Shown: positions 39,004 through 53,124, counted from the stretch's first letter. The stretch is DNA of 64,000 nt from Chrysomallon squamiferum (GCA_012295275.1 CM022665.1:45548595-45612594); one strand, 5' to 3'. Made by a program: numbers and translations. The notes: generated from the letters alone by a model not told the origin.

Positions 39004-39267
39004 GATGGCGCTGCAGCAGTTTTCAAATCGTTTAAAGTTGTTTGCTTCTTGTCTTCGTTGAGTCAAGGTCGAAAACACAAAACCCGTCTGGCGAGCAGAA
39101 ACAATAAAATGCCCACTGGTCAAACCTAACCTGTACTAACTAGTGCGTGACGTCCTTACACAGAGTAAGCTCCCAGAAAAGCTTTAGTTCAGTATTATTT
39201 ACCTGTGAAACCCAGGTAAGTCTACGCCCAAGGTTACGGCGTCTCGTTTTGTATTCTTTCCGCTTGT

Positions 39268-39425
39268 ACCCAGAGTAAATAAGACAGAATTACAAATGTT
39301 GGCTGTATTGCGAAATTGTGACAGTTTTAATTTAAAACTTTTTTGTTTTCTTCTTTATTACCTAGAGTAAGTAAGACAGAATTACAAATGTTGGCTGTAT
39401 TGCGAAATTGTGACAGTCTTATTTT
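39268..39425. repeat. Two-copy direct repeat, period about 93 bp
   Basis: The phrase from AGAGTAA-TAAGACAGAATT to GCGAAATTGTGACAGT occurs twice with one or two differences. It is upstream of paralog 1, so it may include part of its 5' flank. Confidence 0.88.
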
Positions 39426-39474
39426 TTTATTTTTTTTTTTTTTCTTCTACTTTTTTGTGTGTGTGCGTGCGTGC

Positions 39475-39506
<32 letters not shown>

Positions 39507-39728
39507 GTACAGGTTTACTGCAATGTGCAAAATTAATGATTTGTTATTATCGGTAATGTAGATATATGTGCATATAGTACTAATATTAGCTTCAGGAAAT
39601 AACTTACAGATTTTAAAGACTGTTGTTATTATTCGTATAGCTATTGCCTAAGCACATTATAAGATTATTAATACGAGTTTGGTTTATTGGAGCGTAAAAA
39701 AAAAAAGAGTAAATCTGAGTACATATTT

Positions 39729-39835
<107 letters not shown>

Positions 39836-40059
39836 TTCGGCAAATTATTTGCTTGACAATGTTATTTTTTTTAGAATCTGCCTGTGTGTTGAATTTTTAT
39901 TCGTAGATTATCAAAATTATTTACATGTCAATAAATAAAATTGTTAGCAACAATACTTATTTTTATCTGCTTTTAACTGCAACTGCGAACTTACTTTATT
40001 AGCGAGTTTCTTTAACTGGATGGCCCGTATCGTTAAAATATCCTGATAAATTCATCATC

Positions 40060-40092
<33 letters not shown>

Positions 40093-41226
40093 AATAATAA
40101 TAATTTGAAAGAATAGAAGAGAGAAGTGAAAAAAACAACAAAAACAAACAAACAACAAAAACCACCTTCGTGCAATAAAAGTGATTTCGTAGATGAAGGA
40201 AACATTTTTTAAAATAAAAATATTTAATAGTTAATATAAATAAGTCTGTCTTGATTGCTAATAGAAAGAACAACGTATATTTGACAATGTGCATTTTAAA
40301 ATATTTTAGACTTATAAAGTGACAGAAGTATGGAAATTGATCGCGATACCGTGAAGAATAAAATAATTATCGTTGTTGTTTAAATATCGAGAAACATGCG
40401 CTGAAGCATTAGATATAGTATACACAGACAAAACACAATCGTAAATATTCTCCATTCTTTTGTAAATTTGTATGTATGCACATATGTATATATAATATAT
40501 GTATAATGTATATATATATTGCTTAGTAGAACACGCTTGGGATATTATCTTTAAGAAGAAGACATTCTCTGCTATTCGATGATAAATTATCCGCAAACAA
40601 ATCCATGCAGGTTACCTTTGACAGCAAAGGTATTTTATAGATATCCTCACATAGACAAGAGAGCACAGACTGGAACGGACAATAGCCCGACAAACGTCGA
40701 GGCTCAAGACTGCAAACCTTGAGCAACATTTCCCATCTCAGCTGAGTCATTTTCTTTCTTCTTCTTTCGGTAAACAGTTTTATTTAAATACGGATCATGT
40801 AACACGAATCGTAAGCAAATGTTATTTACAGTAGATATATGGTTCTTCTCTGTACTTTAAACAAAGAAATCAGCGAGTGGAAATTTGAGAAAAACGTCAG
40901 CTACATATAATGCTATGTTATCATATGTGTGTGAAACTTTGTTATGATCCGATTTACGTTTTCACCTTGAAACGAACAAACGAATTATAATAACGACATT
41001 CAGAAGGAAAAACACTTTTGTCATAAGAATAAAAGATATCTCCAAATTGACATGTTTGCTGTGTATCCAAACTCCTATGAAAACAAGTATAATAATTTAA
41101 AAAAAAAATAAGAAAATCCGATGAAGAATCATTTCTTTTAGAGTAAAATTTCAGCTTTTTAACTTGTGAACAAATTTCAGAAGTAAAGATGTGGCAACCT
41201 TGTGTGTTTTGTTAAGGTTTAAGTTT

Positions 41227-41348
<122 letters not shown>

Positions 41349-41458
41349 GAACACTTTAATACGACGTAAGAACCACATTGTTTATAGTATACATCAAATG
41401 ATGATCATTCAGACAGCACGTACACTTAAATGATTGTATCGACAACTCACATATATCC

Positions 41459-41491
<33 letters not shown>

Positions 41492-41772
41492 TTAAAAAAA
41501 AGAGTAAATGAACAAAAGGCGGCTTTAATGTAAACTTTAATCAAAGTAATAGTAATACAGAGAACGTCTGTTAGGATGAAGAACTGGACAGCAAAATTAG
41601 CAGGGAATTAGAACTTTATTCTATTAATCGTATTCCAAAATAATTCAAGTGACGAAATGTGACAAGACAATTTTTTATTTCTTTAAAAATCAAGACTTTA
41701 ACTGAATATAAATAACGTATGAGTACAATTCTAATAACAAATGCATACAACATTAATGTGTATAATTATTCT

Positions 41773-41895
<123 letters not shown>

Positions 41896-41977
41896 CTGTC
41901 TATATATATATATATATATCTATATACTTACACACACAAATGTGCGTATTTAAATTACGTAACTAATATGTGTACAG

Positions 41978-42709
41978 CTAAATATCACAACGTATTATGC
42001 TGATGAACAGAGAACACAATATCGTCGAGAGAGACAGGTAAAAGACAGTTCCAGCAGCTTGTACATCACCTGAAAACATTAAAATACAAAATCACTGAAT
42101 TATTATTTTAAGTGTATAAAACTATATATATATAGTTTTACTTGTTACATTGTTACTTTGTTTTTCATAAAGACTTTTATATAACAACTGACAGATATTT
42201 GTTTATTTACACTTAGTCATCAATAAATGAGTTACTGCCTGCACAGCCGTAACAGCAAATGGATTAAATAAGATAAGAAATAAAAAAGAAGAAAACCATA
42301 ATAAAGATGAAAATAAAGAAGAAAAAAAAATTGGTGAAATAAATAAGAACAAAAAAAAAAAAAAAAAAAAAAAAAAATCAAGATGAAAATTGAGATAAAA
42401 GTTTGTGAAAATAATAAGAAAAACAAAAGAAGAAAAAAAAATAAAAAAAAATAATAGATATAATGAAATAAAAAAGATCAAAGAAGAACAAGAAAAAATA
42501 AAAAGAAGTGTGTCTTACTACACGGATGTTTGGATGTAATCTGCTTCGCTTCGTTGTTGGCATAGTCAAATCCAAATTTTGTGAGGCAGGATTCTTTTCC
42601 ACTGATACATGTTTGAAACGTTTTGGCCGCACTGGAAATTTAACAATGAATATCCAGCTGACGTTAAATTATACACAAATATAGATATATACAAATGACT
42701 AAATTACAC

Positions 42710-42765
<56 letters not shown>

Positions 42766-42894
42766 CTTTATATACCTGTTCGAACGCAAATAACCATTTC
42801 AGATGATAAAAGAAAACGACTACTACTGGCGTAGTGATGTTTCCTACAATTACTTCTATTACTATATTTCTGCTATTATAGTTATTTCGACATT

Positions 42895-42926
<32 letters not shown>

Positions 42927-43663
42927 GTACTACTACTACTACTACTACTACCACTGTTACTGTATTGCTCCCATTATAGTTACTTCGACATTTACTACTA
43001 CTACTGCTGGTAGTACTACCACCACCACTATTACTGTATTGCTCCTGTTATAGTTACTTCGACATTTACTACTACAACTGCTGGTACTACTACTACAAGT
43101 ACTGCTACCACCCCACTATTACTGCATTGGTCCTATTATAGTTACGTCGACCTTTATTACTATTGCTACACTTACTACTACAAGTACTGTTACCACCCCA
43201 CTATTACTGCATTGGTCCTATTATAGTTACGTCGACCTTTATTACTATTACTACACTTACTACTACCACCATCATTATTACTATCAACACTTCTGTTGTT
43301 AGCATTACTACTTTGTAATAATATTAAAGAAAAATACCGAAAAAACCTACTACTACAACGACTACTGAAACAGTGAGTACCGATATATATTACTACAATG
43401 TACCTACTATTCAACTGCTACCACCACCACAACAACAACAACAACAGCAACAGCAAGAAGAACTAGTACTCACTCGCATTTGATTTCGTAATTTCCAGAA
43501 GGATCGTTTTTCAGTGTGTTGAACGTGTTCACACATCCCTGCATCAGTATGAGAGTGCTGTTATGTTCACACGTGTTGTGAGCGACAACAGCACCTATAC
43601 ATCCTGAATAATAATAACAGCAGTAACTACAACTACAGCAACAATAATGATGATGATGATGAT

Positions 43664-43697
<34 letters not shown>

Positions 43698-43893
43698 TTA
43701 ATAATAATAATAATAATAATTGTTAGAAAAGAAGACGATGAAAACACCGACAGTTATAACAATAATAATTAAAAGACGACAACCGTAATAACAACAACGA
43801 CTACTACGACGACGATGATGATGATGGAAGTAAGAAGGACATTTACAAGCAAAGAAATATTATGATTAAGATGAATAATAATAATAATAATAA

Positions 43894-43924
<31 letters not shown>

Positions 43925-44001
43925 AAGAAGATAAAGAAAAAGAATGAAAAGATTATGATAATGATGATGATAATGATGACAGTCACAACAACAACAACAG
44001 C

Positions 44002-44053
<52 letters not shown>

Positions 44054-44172
44054 TTTCTGAAGTTTGCAATTATGATGATGATGACGATAAATATAATAAT
44101 TTAAGTAATGAAAATTATTTATAAAATAATATGCATACCCAAGTAAATCAAGAAAACAAGCGCAGCGTTCAT
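41978..44172 (-). CDS. Six-cysteine secreted, probably GPI-anchored protein, paralog 2 (122 aa)
   Basis: Exons are 44139-44172, 43474-43603, 42519-42631 and 41978-42069 (ending TAG). The sizes are 34, 130, 113 and 92 nt, with phases 1-2-1 and exactly 123 codons. The signal peptide begins [12 protein letters not shown]. The six cysteines lie in NTC, QGC, IKC, QTC, ESC and HPC with spacing 11-18-8-6-21. A glycosylation sequon (NST) follows the first. The tail ([19 protein letters not shown]) is hydrophobic and follows a small-residue SDVQAAG stretch, which suits GPI attachment. This is the cleanest member of the family. It is head-to-head with paralog 4, about 3.4 kb away. Its function is not recognisable; extracellular surface location is inferred from signal peptide, cysteines and tail. 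Confidence 0.8.
42716..42764. repeat. (TA)n microsatellite
   Basis: About 24 TA units in intron 2 of paralog 2. Confidence 0.95.
42860..43290. repeat. Minisatellite with degenerating ACT-rich units
   Basis: About five units of very roughly 80-100 bp share the phrase TTATAGTTAC-TCGACATTTA followed by ACT/TAC-type triplets and CACTATTACTG. The last two units are nearly identical. It lies in intron 2 of paralog 2, just before exon 2. Confidence 0.85.
43660..44056. repeat. Cluster of ATA, GAT and AAG trinucleotide arrays
   Basis: Several perfect trinucleotide arrays follow one another in intron 1 of paralog 2. Confidence 0.93.
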
Positions 44173-45277
44173 TTTGTGTCTGTTAATTTCAAAATTTCTT
44201 CTTTCTGCTATTAAACTTTGAAATGACCTTGGTCAGCAAACTGGTCAGGCAACACGACAATACGAAATCTGACAACTATCTACGGAAAGCCACTCCAGCC
44301 AACTGTCACTATCACTGCCGTAACTATTGCTTTCACTGCCACCATCACTACAACTTCTATCATTAAACCACTACTACTACTACTACGACTACCACTACAA
44401 CTATTACAATTACTTCGAGGACTACTACTACTACCATTACTACTATTACAAATCAGTTTTTTCTCGGTATCCAATACTTTTTGTTATTTCAGAAACGACT
44501 TTATGCGGTGTCCACGACTTTTTATATTTCATCTTGACAGTATCATTTTAATGAAAGCGTATTGAGATGATGAAAATTAAACGTATAATTATTAAAAACA
44601 GAGACGTAAAGAACCAGGAACAGCGTTAGATGATCACATGGCACGTTTGGGCTTCCATAGCTACCGTACGTAACTAAAGCTTGGCGGCTTTTGAAAGAAC
44701 ATCCAACCGGTTTAGTGATATCTGTGATATATTAATCACATGACCCTTTGGCTGTTTTTGTTTCGAATAAAAGGCAGGAGTGACGTTGAAGAGGTACCTG
44801 AATGCATACACCTTGCTTTCTTTTCATTCATTCATTCCTCCATCCATTCATTCAATCATTTATCATTCCTTTATTGCGATCTTTTCAATCTTTATTTTGG
44901 AATTTTTATGCCTTTTATTTTTCTTCTTATCTTATGGTGTTTTTTTTTTTTTTTTTTTTTTTTCAAATGTGTTTTATTCTTCTTTATTACACTCATTCAG
45001 ACATATCAGGTCATTGATAGTTCATGCGATAAAAATCGATTCAGCTACGTTAAGCAGAAAAGATCCTGAAAAGCAATTGCTTGAAGGGACAGCAGACGTT
45101 GTCGCTTGGCTTTTTATTATGGTACATTATATATATAAGTATCTTATATACTCACATAGACTCTGACTTTGTTTAATTTTTATGCACACATATGGATACG
45201 CATACATATACACAGACATACACGTTAATACATATGGATCAAATTTTTTTTTAGGATATGCCTACATGCTTCCGTGT

Positions 45278-45329
<52 letters not shown>

Positions 45330-46182
45330 GTAGTAGTAGTAGTAGTAGTAGTAATAATAATAATAATCATCATCATCATCACACTATTGTCATCATCATC
45401 ATCATATCTACAAACACACATATTAGATAAGTAGGTAAATGCACACAAACATACAACATACGTAGTTACATGCATTCATACATTATTATTGATGTTATTG
45501 TTTTATTATTATTGCCGTATGCTTATGAATGTTACTGTTATTAGTAAAAAATGGTATTCTGTTAATTTTAAAAGTTCGGCAAAAAAAAAAAAAAAACCTG
45601 AACGATTTAAAAGAAAATGAAGACAGTACATTATAAACAAAAGCGATCGGAATGTTTATTTGTGAAATTTTTATACCAAGTCTGGTACAAGTATTACAAC
45701 TGCCAGGTACGAAAATTAATTTACTATTAAAAACCTGTATGTTGTGGTACATCCAAAACCTGTACGAATATGGCCAAAAAAACCATGTGTGTTTGTGTGT
45801 GTGTGTGCGTGCGTGCATGCATGCATGCATAAGTAAATTAAACTGGTTTTACTTTTACTCACCGGATTTCCAAAGATTAACCAGGCAAATTAATAATTCC
45901 GATACAAATAATACAGTGTAAGCTAAATCCTATCACCTACCAAGTTACTTATCGGTTTCACATCATTCCTAGCGTTGGCGACGTTGATTATTTTTTATAT
46001 ATATATTTTATGTTTTTAATATGAAACCTTCGCACGTCAGTGAAACCAGTAACGATGGCAACAGGCCCTCACGTTAACGTAATGTCTTCTTTGTTTTCTA
46101 TTTTTGCAGTCACGTACACTGAATGCAGATTTCGTAAAGATAAATTTATCACTTTTCAGTCTAAATATTTAGGAAACATTTT

Positions 46183-46237
<55 letters not shown>

Positions 46238-46305
46238 GTAATAATTGGAAAACTGCATAGTAGTAGCTGTATTAGCAGTAGTAGTAGGAGAGGGGTAATT
46301 TTAGA

Positions 46306-46349
<44 letters not shown>

Positions 46350-47591
46350 GTGATAACCGTAGCAGTAATAATAGTTGAGGTAGCAGCAGCAGTGGTAATA
46401 GTAGAAGTAATAATGGTTGTCGTGGTGGTAACACATTCTAGAAAATACATTTTAATCCCATTTAGTTATCGTATTCAATCTTTCTCCACTTATGGTCTAT
46501 CTGGCAAAATATCAAAATTAGCAAAGTTTGCTTTGTTCTTGTGTTAAAATCCTAAACTGCGCCACACCTCAGTAATGGAGTGATTTTTGTTAATGAATAA
46601 TTCAGTCTATTATTCTAAAGGCGTTTAGACACCGTGTATCTTTCAGTTACTATTTCTCGTCGCAGATTACTGGGGATATTTACTGTTCCAGTCAGTGGTG
46701 TCCGAAAACCTGCATATTAAAAATTATTTCTTACATAAAAAAAAAATAATAATAATAATAATAAATTAAAATAAGAATAATAATAATAATAATAATAATA
46801 ATATTTAATAATAATAATAATAATAATAATAAATTAAAATAATAATAATAATAATAAATTAAAATAAAATAAATATGAAATAAAATAAAATAAAATAAAA
46901 TAAAATAATAAATAAAGAAAAAAAGAAAAATAGAAATTATCGAATTTAAACAAGCTATTTTATTTTTTTTTAAAAAGTAAAAAAAAATAATAATAAATAA
47001 ATAAAAAAAAAAAAAAAAAAAAAAATAAAAAAAATAACTTTTTTGACACACGACAAAGATTTTTAAAAATTGGTCCTATCAAACAGTCCAACAAACTCAT
47101 GAGTGCTTGTTTCACAAAAGAAATATTAACTTTTCCACTACATACTGTTGCAACCTTTCTTATCACGTATCTGCACATCATCAAATACAGTCACATTTGT
47201 CCTCCTTTCTCTAAAATTGTTTTCCCAAGCCTATCCATTGAGTTATTTTTAAATATTAGCTGGAAGATGTATTTTATAGGCACCTACTCATATACAGGAA
47301 AACATTTAATAAATAGCCCTTTAATAAATAGTGACAGCCGAATAAAGAAACTATAGCAGTGCATCCGCTCAGGTGAGAAGAGTCAAGCTCTAACAAGAAA
47401 CAAAATTCCATTTGTGAACCAGAATACGAGTAACAGAGGTTAACAGGTATAATGAAAATCGTTATGATAAATCGTAACGAACATAGTGCCTTTATTTCAG
47501 ACAAGTACTAGGTTTGAGTAGCACTTTGTCTTATCATTTAAAAATCATTGTTCTCGACTCTTAACTTCACTTTGGAGAAATTATTTTCAAA
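44173..47591. other. Intergenic region between divergent paralogs 2 and 4
   Basis: It should include both promoters, but I see no clear core elements. It holds ATA/GTA/CAT arrays (about 45278-45410), ATA and AGT arrays (about 46186-46350), ACT-rich sequence (about 44370-44440) and A-rich low-complexity DNA (about 46735-47040). No coding exon was found. Confidence 0.6.
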
Positions 47592-47678
47592 ATGAAGACG
47601 TTTTGGTCACTGCCCTTTTATTTGGTACGTACTGCCTTGGTGCGCGCGCGCTTGTGTATATAGATGAATGTATGTATG

Positions 47679-47712
<34 letters not shown>

Positions 47713-48334
47713 TGTATGTATGTATGTATGCATGTATGTATGTATGTATAAAAATACGAATTGCAAAACGGCGTAGATTCATTTAGAAAATCACTAACCA
47801 TTATTTTATGGTGACAAACTTAATTATTAGTTGTATATTTACTGACAGTGCAAAAGGGCATACATCCTTTTCAGTTTTTAGATTGTGTTTTCTTTAAAAG
47901 TGATATTATTATTATTATTATTATTATTATCAGTAGTAGTATTATTAGTAGTAGTAGTTGCAGTTGTAGTACGAGTGGTATTAGTAGTAGATTTAGTTGT
48001 AGTATTAGTAGTAGTGGTAGCAGTAGTAGCAGCAGCAGCAGCAGTAGTAGTAGAAGTAGTAGTGTATAACATGATGTTATAATTTCAGCGATCAGCTTGG
48101 AACTTGTGGACGCAGCAGTAACAACAACGTCATCAGGTGGTTGCAGTGAAAGACAACAGCAGGAGCTAGAGAATTGTTTTCAAACGTTTAACGAAGCTTT
48201 AAACAACAAGGACGGAAACTACCAGCAAAAATGCCAGTGAGAAAACTAAATACTTTAAGATTTTCAAATCTTTGTGTGTGTGTGTGTGTGTGTGTGTGAA
48301 AAATGACGTGAGATGATTGTGTATGTGGATGACG

Positions 48335-48414
<80 letters not shown>

Positions 48415-48480
48415 TGAGAGAATTTGAAATGTCTATCCGTGTTGTGTATGTGGATGATTTATACATACACATACATACAA

Positions 48481-48577
<97 letters not shown>

Positions 48578-49254
48578 AGAGAAACGTCCACTATTCACGT
48601 TCATCAACCAACAGTTGTTGCCACGAAGACAAGAATTTGCCTTGAAATTGTCAGAGAGAGAGAGACGAAAGCTCCAGAAATTTTCTGAGGTTCTTGTATA
48701 TATTTTGATGACAATTTAACCTGGAAAACGGATTCTCGTTCATCTGCCTTCATTGCCAGTATTGTTCAGAGAAGCTCCAGAATTTCTTGATGACTGTACC
48801 TGGGATCTGCGCGACTGTTTCCAGATTACCAGACTGAATGATATGATGAAGGATGCCAGGAAACTCCAGTCCGATTCATGTAGTAAGTATCGTTTACGTA
48901 TAATATATTTGGGTACGTGTTTATACTGTTGCAAATAATTATTGGTACGTACGCACCGCATCACAAATATTTTATAAAGTATCCAAATAAACGTGTACTG
49001 GTTATATCTTTATTCGATTCGTTTCAGTAATAAATTGTTTAAAAATATCTGATATTCAAGTTAAGGGTAATGATTTTTATGTGACGGAGAAAAGCTGTGT
49101 GTGTGAATTATATACAACTGTCTTTCTATTAAATGCGTATTAAATTTAATCTCGTAACCCTACAGCTCCATCTGGTGCCGGCAGAATGGCATTTCCTCTG
49201 ATGTCCTTCACCTTTTCTCTAATTGGAATTCTGGTCTTGTGGTTCCAACAGTGA
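47592..49254 (+). CDS. Six-cysteine secreted, probably GPI-anchored protein, paralog 4 (128 aa)
   Basis: Exons are 47592-47628 (MKTFWSLPFYLV signal), 48089-48236, 48770-48882 and 49166-49254 (ending TGA). The sizes are 37, 148, 113 and 89 nt, with the same 1-2-1 phases as the minus-strand paralogs. For exon 1 the donor C|gtactg is needed for phase; a better-looking site four bases earlier would break the frame. The cysteines are GGC, ENC, QKC, DDC, RDC and DSC with spacing 10-18-9-6-20. FQTFNEALNN occupies the FN position shared by all four paralogs. The tail MSFTFSLIGILVLWFQQ after TPSGAG resembles a GPI signal. Intron 2 contains two very long GA arrays. The gene is opposite in strand to the other three, showing that the cluster includes an inversion. 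Function unknown. Confidence 0.75.
47673..47750. repeat. (TATG)n microsatellite
   Basis: About 19 tetranucleotide units in intron 1 of paralog 4. Confidence 0.95.
48338..48412. repeat. (GA)n microsatellite
   Basis: About 37 GA units, the first of two GA arrays in intron 2 of paralog 4. Confidence 0.97.
48485..48572. repeat. (GA)n microsatellite
   Basis: About 44 GA units. The sequence before each of the two arrays shares a GTGTATGTGGATGA phrase, so array plus flank was probably duplicated. Confidence 0.97.
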
Positions 49255-50375
49255 ACAAGAAGAATTTTAAAAAATTAAAAAAATATAAAATCAGGCACAC
49301 TCGACCACATATACTAAAATACTTTCAAATACACTCACTATAAATCGTGCTACAAATCGTACGCATTCAAGCAGAGTAACGTATATTCCTCACGATTAGG
49401 TATATTTAATTATTTCCGTGTGCTTCATAAAAAATACTTTATATCACATTAATTATATCAAATTTAGACAGGATGTGAAATTGTAACGTCGTATATTATT
49501 AATCAGTTATTATGTGCAAAATATTTAATAGAAAAATAAAAAGGATGTAACAAATGATTTGTTTTTCGTTTCTGTTACATCGGCTTGCCCAGCCATTAAT
49601 CTAGCGTAAAAATCCATCAGAACATAATGTGGAATGGATAAGAAAAACTTCCAAATCTTATTTTTTTACATCTGAATTCTTTTTAAATTCGGTAAGAACT
49701 GGAGTAAATGATATTCATCCACGACAACTGAACACATTTAAATATAATTTTACAGATAAACGCAGATAGAAGAAAAGTACACACTCTCAACTTGGGACAG
49801 TCATACTGACCGGGAACGAGGATCAAAATGCACAGAAACAAAATATAATTTAAACTAGAAACAATTTATTAAAATTTTGCATAGTACAAAATAAAATAAT
49901 AATAATAATAATAATTAAGAGAACAACAAAAAGTTATAATAAATAATGACAGTTAAGTTACCGTGTCCTAAATATGGCGCCTTCGTTCTAAAATAAAATA
50001 TTAATGTTAAAAGATAATCAATTTGTACATTATATAAATGCAGTTAATATCGTCTAGACACTAAAAACTTAACTCTGCTATCATCCACAGTGTTTCTTGT
50101 TTAAAAAAATTGAGCGAGTTGTCAGTTAAGGCACAGATAAAACAGGCTGTATCCTTCAAGACAAGATTATTAGGCTGGGTGAGGTGACTAGTCGAAGTAA
50201 TGTAATTTAACAGCGGAGTAAGGAGACACACGACAAGCTGCAAGCTGACTTATCGCAGACTCAGTCTGTTTTGACATTAAACGTAGTGAAAATACCCTGT
50301 GAGATACCAGTTAAAAATATACATGGTTAGTGATTACCTATTTCTATCATTCTTAATATTAAGCGTTTTTTAAAA

Positions 50376-50414
<39 letters not shown>

Positions 50415-50464
50415 AACAATTATTAAAATATTTCTATCGCAGGTTCGTGCTTTTTTTTGTCCAT
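49255..50464. other. 3' flanks of two convergent genes, no gene seen
   Basis: It separates the end of paralog 4 (+) from the end of the ankyrin/SOCS gene (-). It contains an ATA run near 49893 and an AAAT array (about 50377-50417). The short minus frame near 50061-50243 has no supporting feature. Confidence 0.6.
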
Positions 50465-51995
50465 TTATTTCTTAGCAGTATTTTGTCCGGGTACCTGAAG
50501 GTCGCACAACAGTATAAACGACTTTAAAGAATCGGGTATGTTTAGTGTGTCAACTTTTTTCTGCACCTGTCGTCCAATGTGTGCTCTGATAACAAGTCTG
50601 CTGAGGTCTTTCAGTGACCTTGGCGTTGTTATAGCTGAAAGTATTAGGTAATGGAGGGAAGGTCTCTTGGAAGCATACGGCAGCATCAGCATGCTCAGAG
50701 ACATATCACAACCACTTCGATACAATAACGACACCATGTAAGCATTCAGGTAGTACACTGCCATTGTTAGAGGGCTGGCTGGCAGTGTTACACCGAATTC
50801 CTTCCTTACATTAACAGACCATCCAGTGTACTCCTTCTGAAGGTCACAGTTGGCGCACACAAGACAATGCAAGGCCCATTTGTTTCCTCGTTGAACGGCA
50901 CAATGTGCAGGGGTCATGCCGCTGTTATCCACAGCGTTTACGTCTGCCCCGTGGTCTACGAGTATGCGCAAACAGGCGTATCCGTCCCAGTTACCCACAA
51001 TTCCCTGAAAAGGCATCATACTGCAGTGAAGAGACGTCTGTCCAACAGTGTTGGTGATGTCCGGATCACATCCGTGGGCGAGTAATAACTGAACGAGGGG
51101 AAAGAATCCTCTCTCAGCTGCCACCATCAGTGGAGTGTTTCCTTTGTTGTCCTGGATGTCCTTCTCTATTCCAGAACATTCGAGAAGGAACTCGACGCAC
51201 TTTACGTGCTGGAACAGCACCGCTACGTGTAACGCACTTGTTCCGCCAACCGTCTTGGCGTTAATATGAGCACCATGGGACAGGAGATACTTAATGGCGT
51301 CCATACGTCCGAACCGACAGGCCCGCATCAGAGCCGTTTCGTCAAACATCAAGTCCCTTGAGTTAACATCGTATCCTTTGTCCAGACATTCGGTTAACGT
51401 CTGCACACATCCTTGCTGTGCAGCGATCATAAACTTCAGATTGTCGCTGTCACTATCTGCATTGAGGGTGGCTAAATATGCCTGAAAATTAATAAACCTT
51501 TTTTCTTTTTCTTTTTCTAAACATCTGCATACATGTCTTACGTAAATATTTAGCAAAGACCACGAACAGACACTCGACTTCTTATCTCGGCAAAGGCATC
51601 ATTTACACAAATTTAAACAAATATCTAAGGAATTTTTACGGTTCACAATTTCACCTGCAAACACTACATTGGTTTATTTTTACTGTTTCCCCCGTCTTCT
51701 TAATTTACTATGTATTTTTTTCTGCTTTTCTCAAACCATTATTAAACGTATCTTATTTGATAGATATATAACATCATATACTCAATCACGCTTTTACAGT
51801 ACCAAATCAAACACATTTTTAAAAATTTGTTTTTATTTTATTTATTTATACCCAAAAGGGTGTATCAGCATGGGACGACATAACTGTGGTACGAAAACAT
51901 CTGGTACGAAATGATCTCATTAAAGAAAGGTTATATAGACTTTAATTGTAATGATAAAATATAAAATACCAAACCTCGGAGTCATCAGTGTCCAT
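50465..51995 (-). CDS. Ankyrin repeat and SOCS box (ASB-like) protein, 345 aa
   Basis: ASB proteins are substrate adaptors of Cullin-5 E3 ubiquitin ligases: the ankyrin repeats bind the target and the SOCS box binds elongin B/C. Exon 1 is 51975-51995 (MDTDDSE|gtttgg) and exon 2 is 50465-51481, joined in phase 0 after an aattttcag acceptor. The open frame running further upstream of 51481 is intron. About five to six ankyrin repeats are visible (DETALMRACRFGRMDAIKYL; GTSALHVAVLFQHVKCVEFL; GNTPLMVAAERGFFPLVQLL; GQTSLHCSMM; GMTPAHCAVQRGNKWALHCL). The C-terminus PRSLKDLSRLVIRAHIG followed by LNIPDSLKSFILL is a typical SOCS box. I cannot assign it to a particular ASB number. It is transcribed away from catalase; the start codons are about 2.6 kb apart. 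Confidence 0.9.
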
Positions 51996-53124
51996 TGTAG
52001 CTCAGTGCAGAAGTTAAATTAGTCAAAAAACCCGAAACGAAAACATTGTAATAAGCTAACAACGCAATGTTTCTTTTCGTTTCTAATGCAAGGGAGACAA
52101 TTCGTTCTTTTTTCCAGTAAGATAATTAATTTACGCATCTGCTACTACATATTATGGCGTTAAATTACTATCGTTTATTTTATTTTATTAGAATTATTAT
52201 TATTATTTTTAATTATTCTTCTTCTAATTTTTTATTAGATATTTTGTTTTAATCAATAGTTAAACAAATAAAATTATAAAAAGAAACTTAGTGAATCTGT
52301 AAGGCATCAAATGAATGCAAAACACCAGAGAAAATAGAACGACTTGTTAAAAACTTAATAAATCGGTATTTTTTGGACCCCTATCTGTTGGTGGATGTGT
52401 AGAGGTCATGTGATATACTGACCTCTTAATGTACACATTATACGAAAGAATTCCAATTTCATTCCATATAATCATTACCCATTCATTAATTGTTCACAAG
52501 ATGGAAATTAGCCAGCGGTAGGTTGGAGGAAAATCTCGATGAAAGCACATTTAGATGCGGGAAACAAGTATTGTTAAATTCTGTTCCCACATTCCATGCG
52601 TCTGCATTATTGAACTGAACGCTGCAACATGTAGTTCTGTTTCCTTATTATTATATTTTATTTATTTATTTATTTATTTTAAAGTTATAAACTAATGTTG
52701 CAAAGTCGTACTTTAATTTAAAGGTTGTAATAAATAAATAAATAAATAAATAAATGATGACAATGCTAATAAATATTATAACGTACTAGTTACATTATCT
52801 TAGTGAAACAGCCTGGATATTCTTCTTCTTCTTCTTCCTCTTCTTCTTCTTATTATATTTCACAATAATATATATTGCGTATTTTAATTTACATTTTAAT
52901 TGTTGTTTGCATATTTGTATGCACCACTACATAAATAACATAATATTAACACCATGTTATACGACACACATTTAATTATGGCAGAAATTAGTGGGATTAA
53001 TGTTTATTATTAACTCTGGCCCAAGATAAATCATTATGGGTGTCCTGCAGTGGATCGTGTCAAAGATGACAATGAATCCGAGGATTCCTTAAACAGTCGG
53101 CGAAAACGATAACTTATGACAGGT
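51996..53124. other. Intergenic region between divergent ASB-like and catalase genes
   Basis: AT-rich, with short AAAT/TTTA (about 52660-52755) and TTC (about 52821-52850) arrays. No coding exon was found; the ASB promoter should lie at its left end but shows no clear motif. Confidence 0.6.

Noticed and set aside
40523-40750. 75-codon minus-strand frame with several cysteines
   Set aside because: I tested it as another six-cysteine exon, but the spacing and exon borders do not fit.
50061-50243. 60-codon minus frame between convergent genes
   Set aside because: No homology, signal peptide or splice context that I can see.
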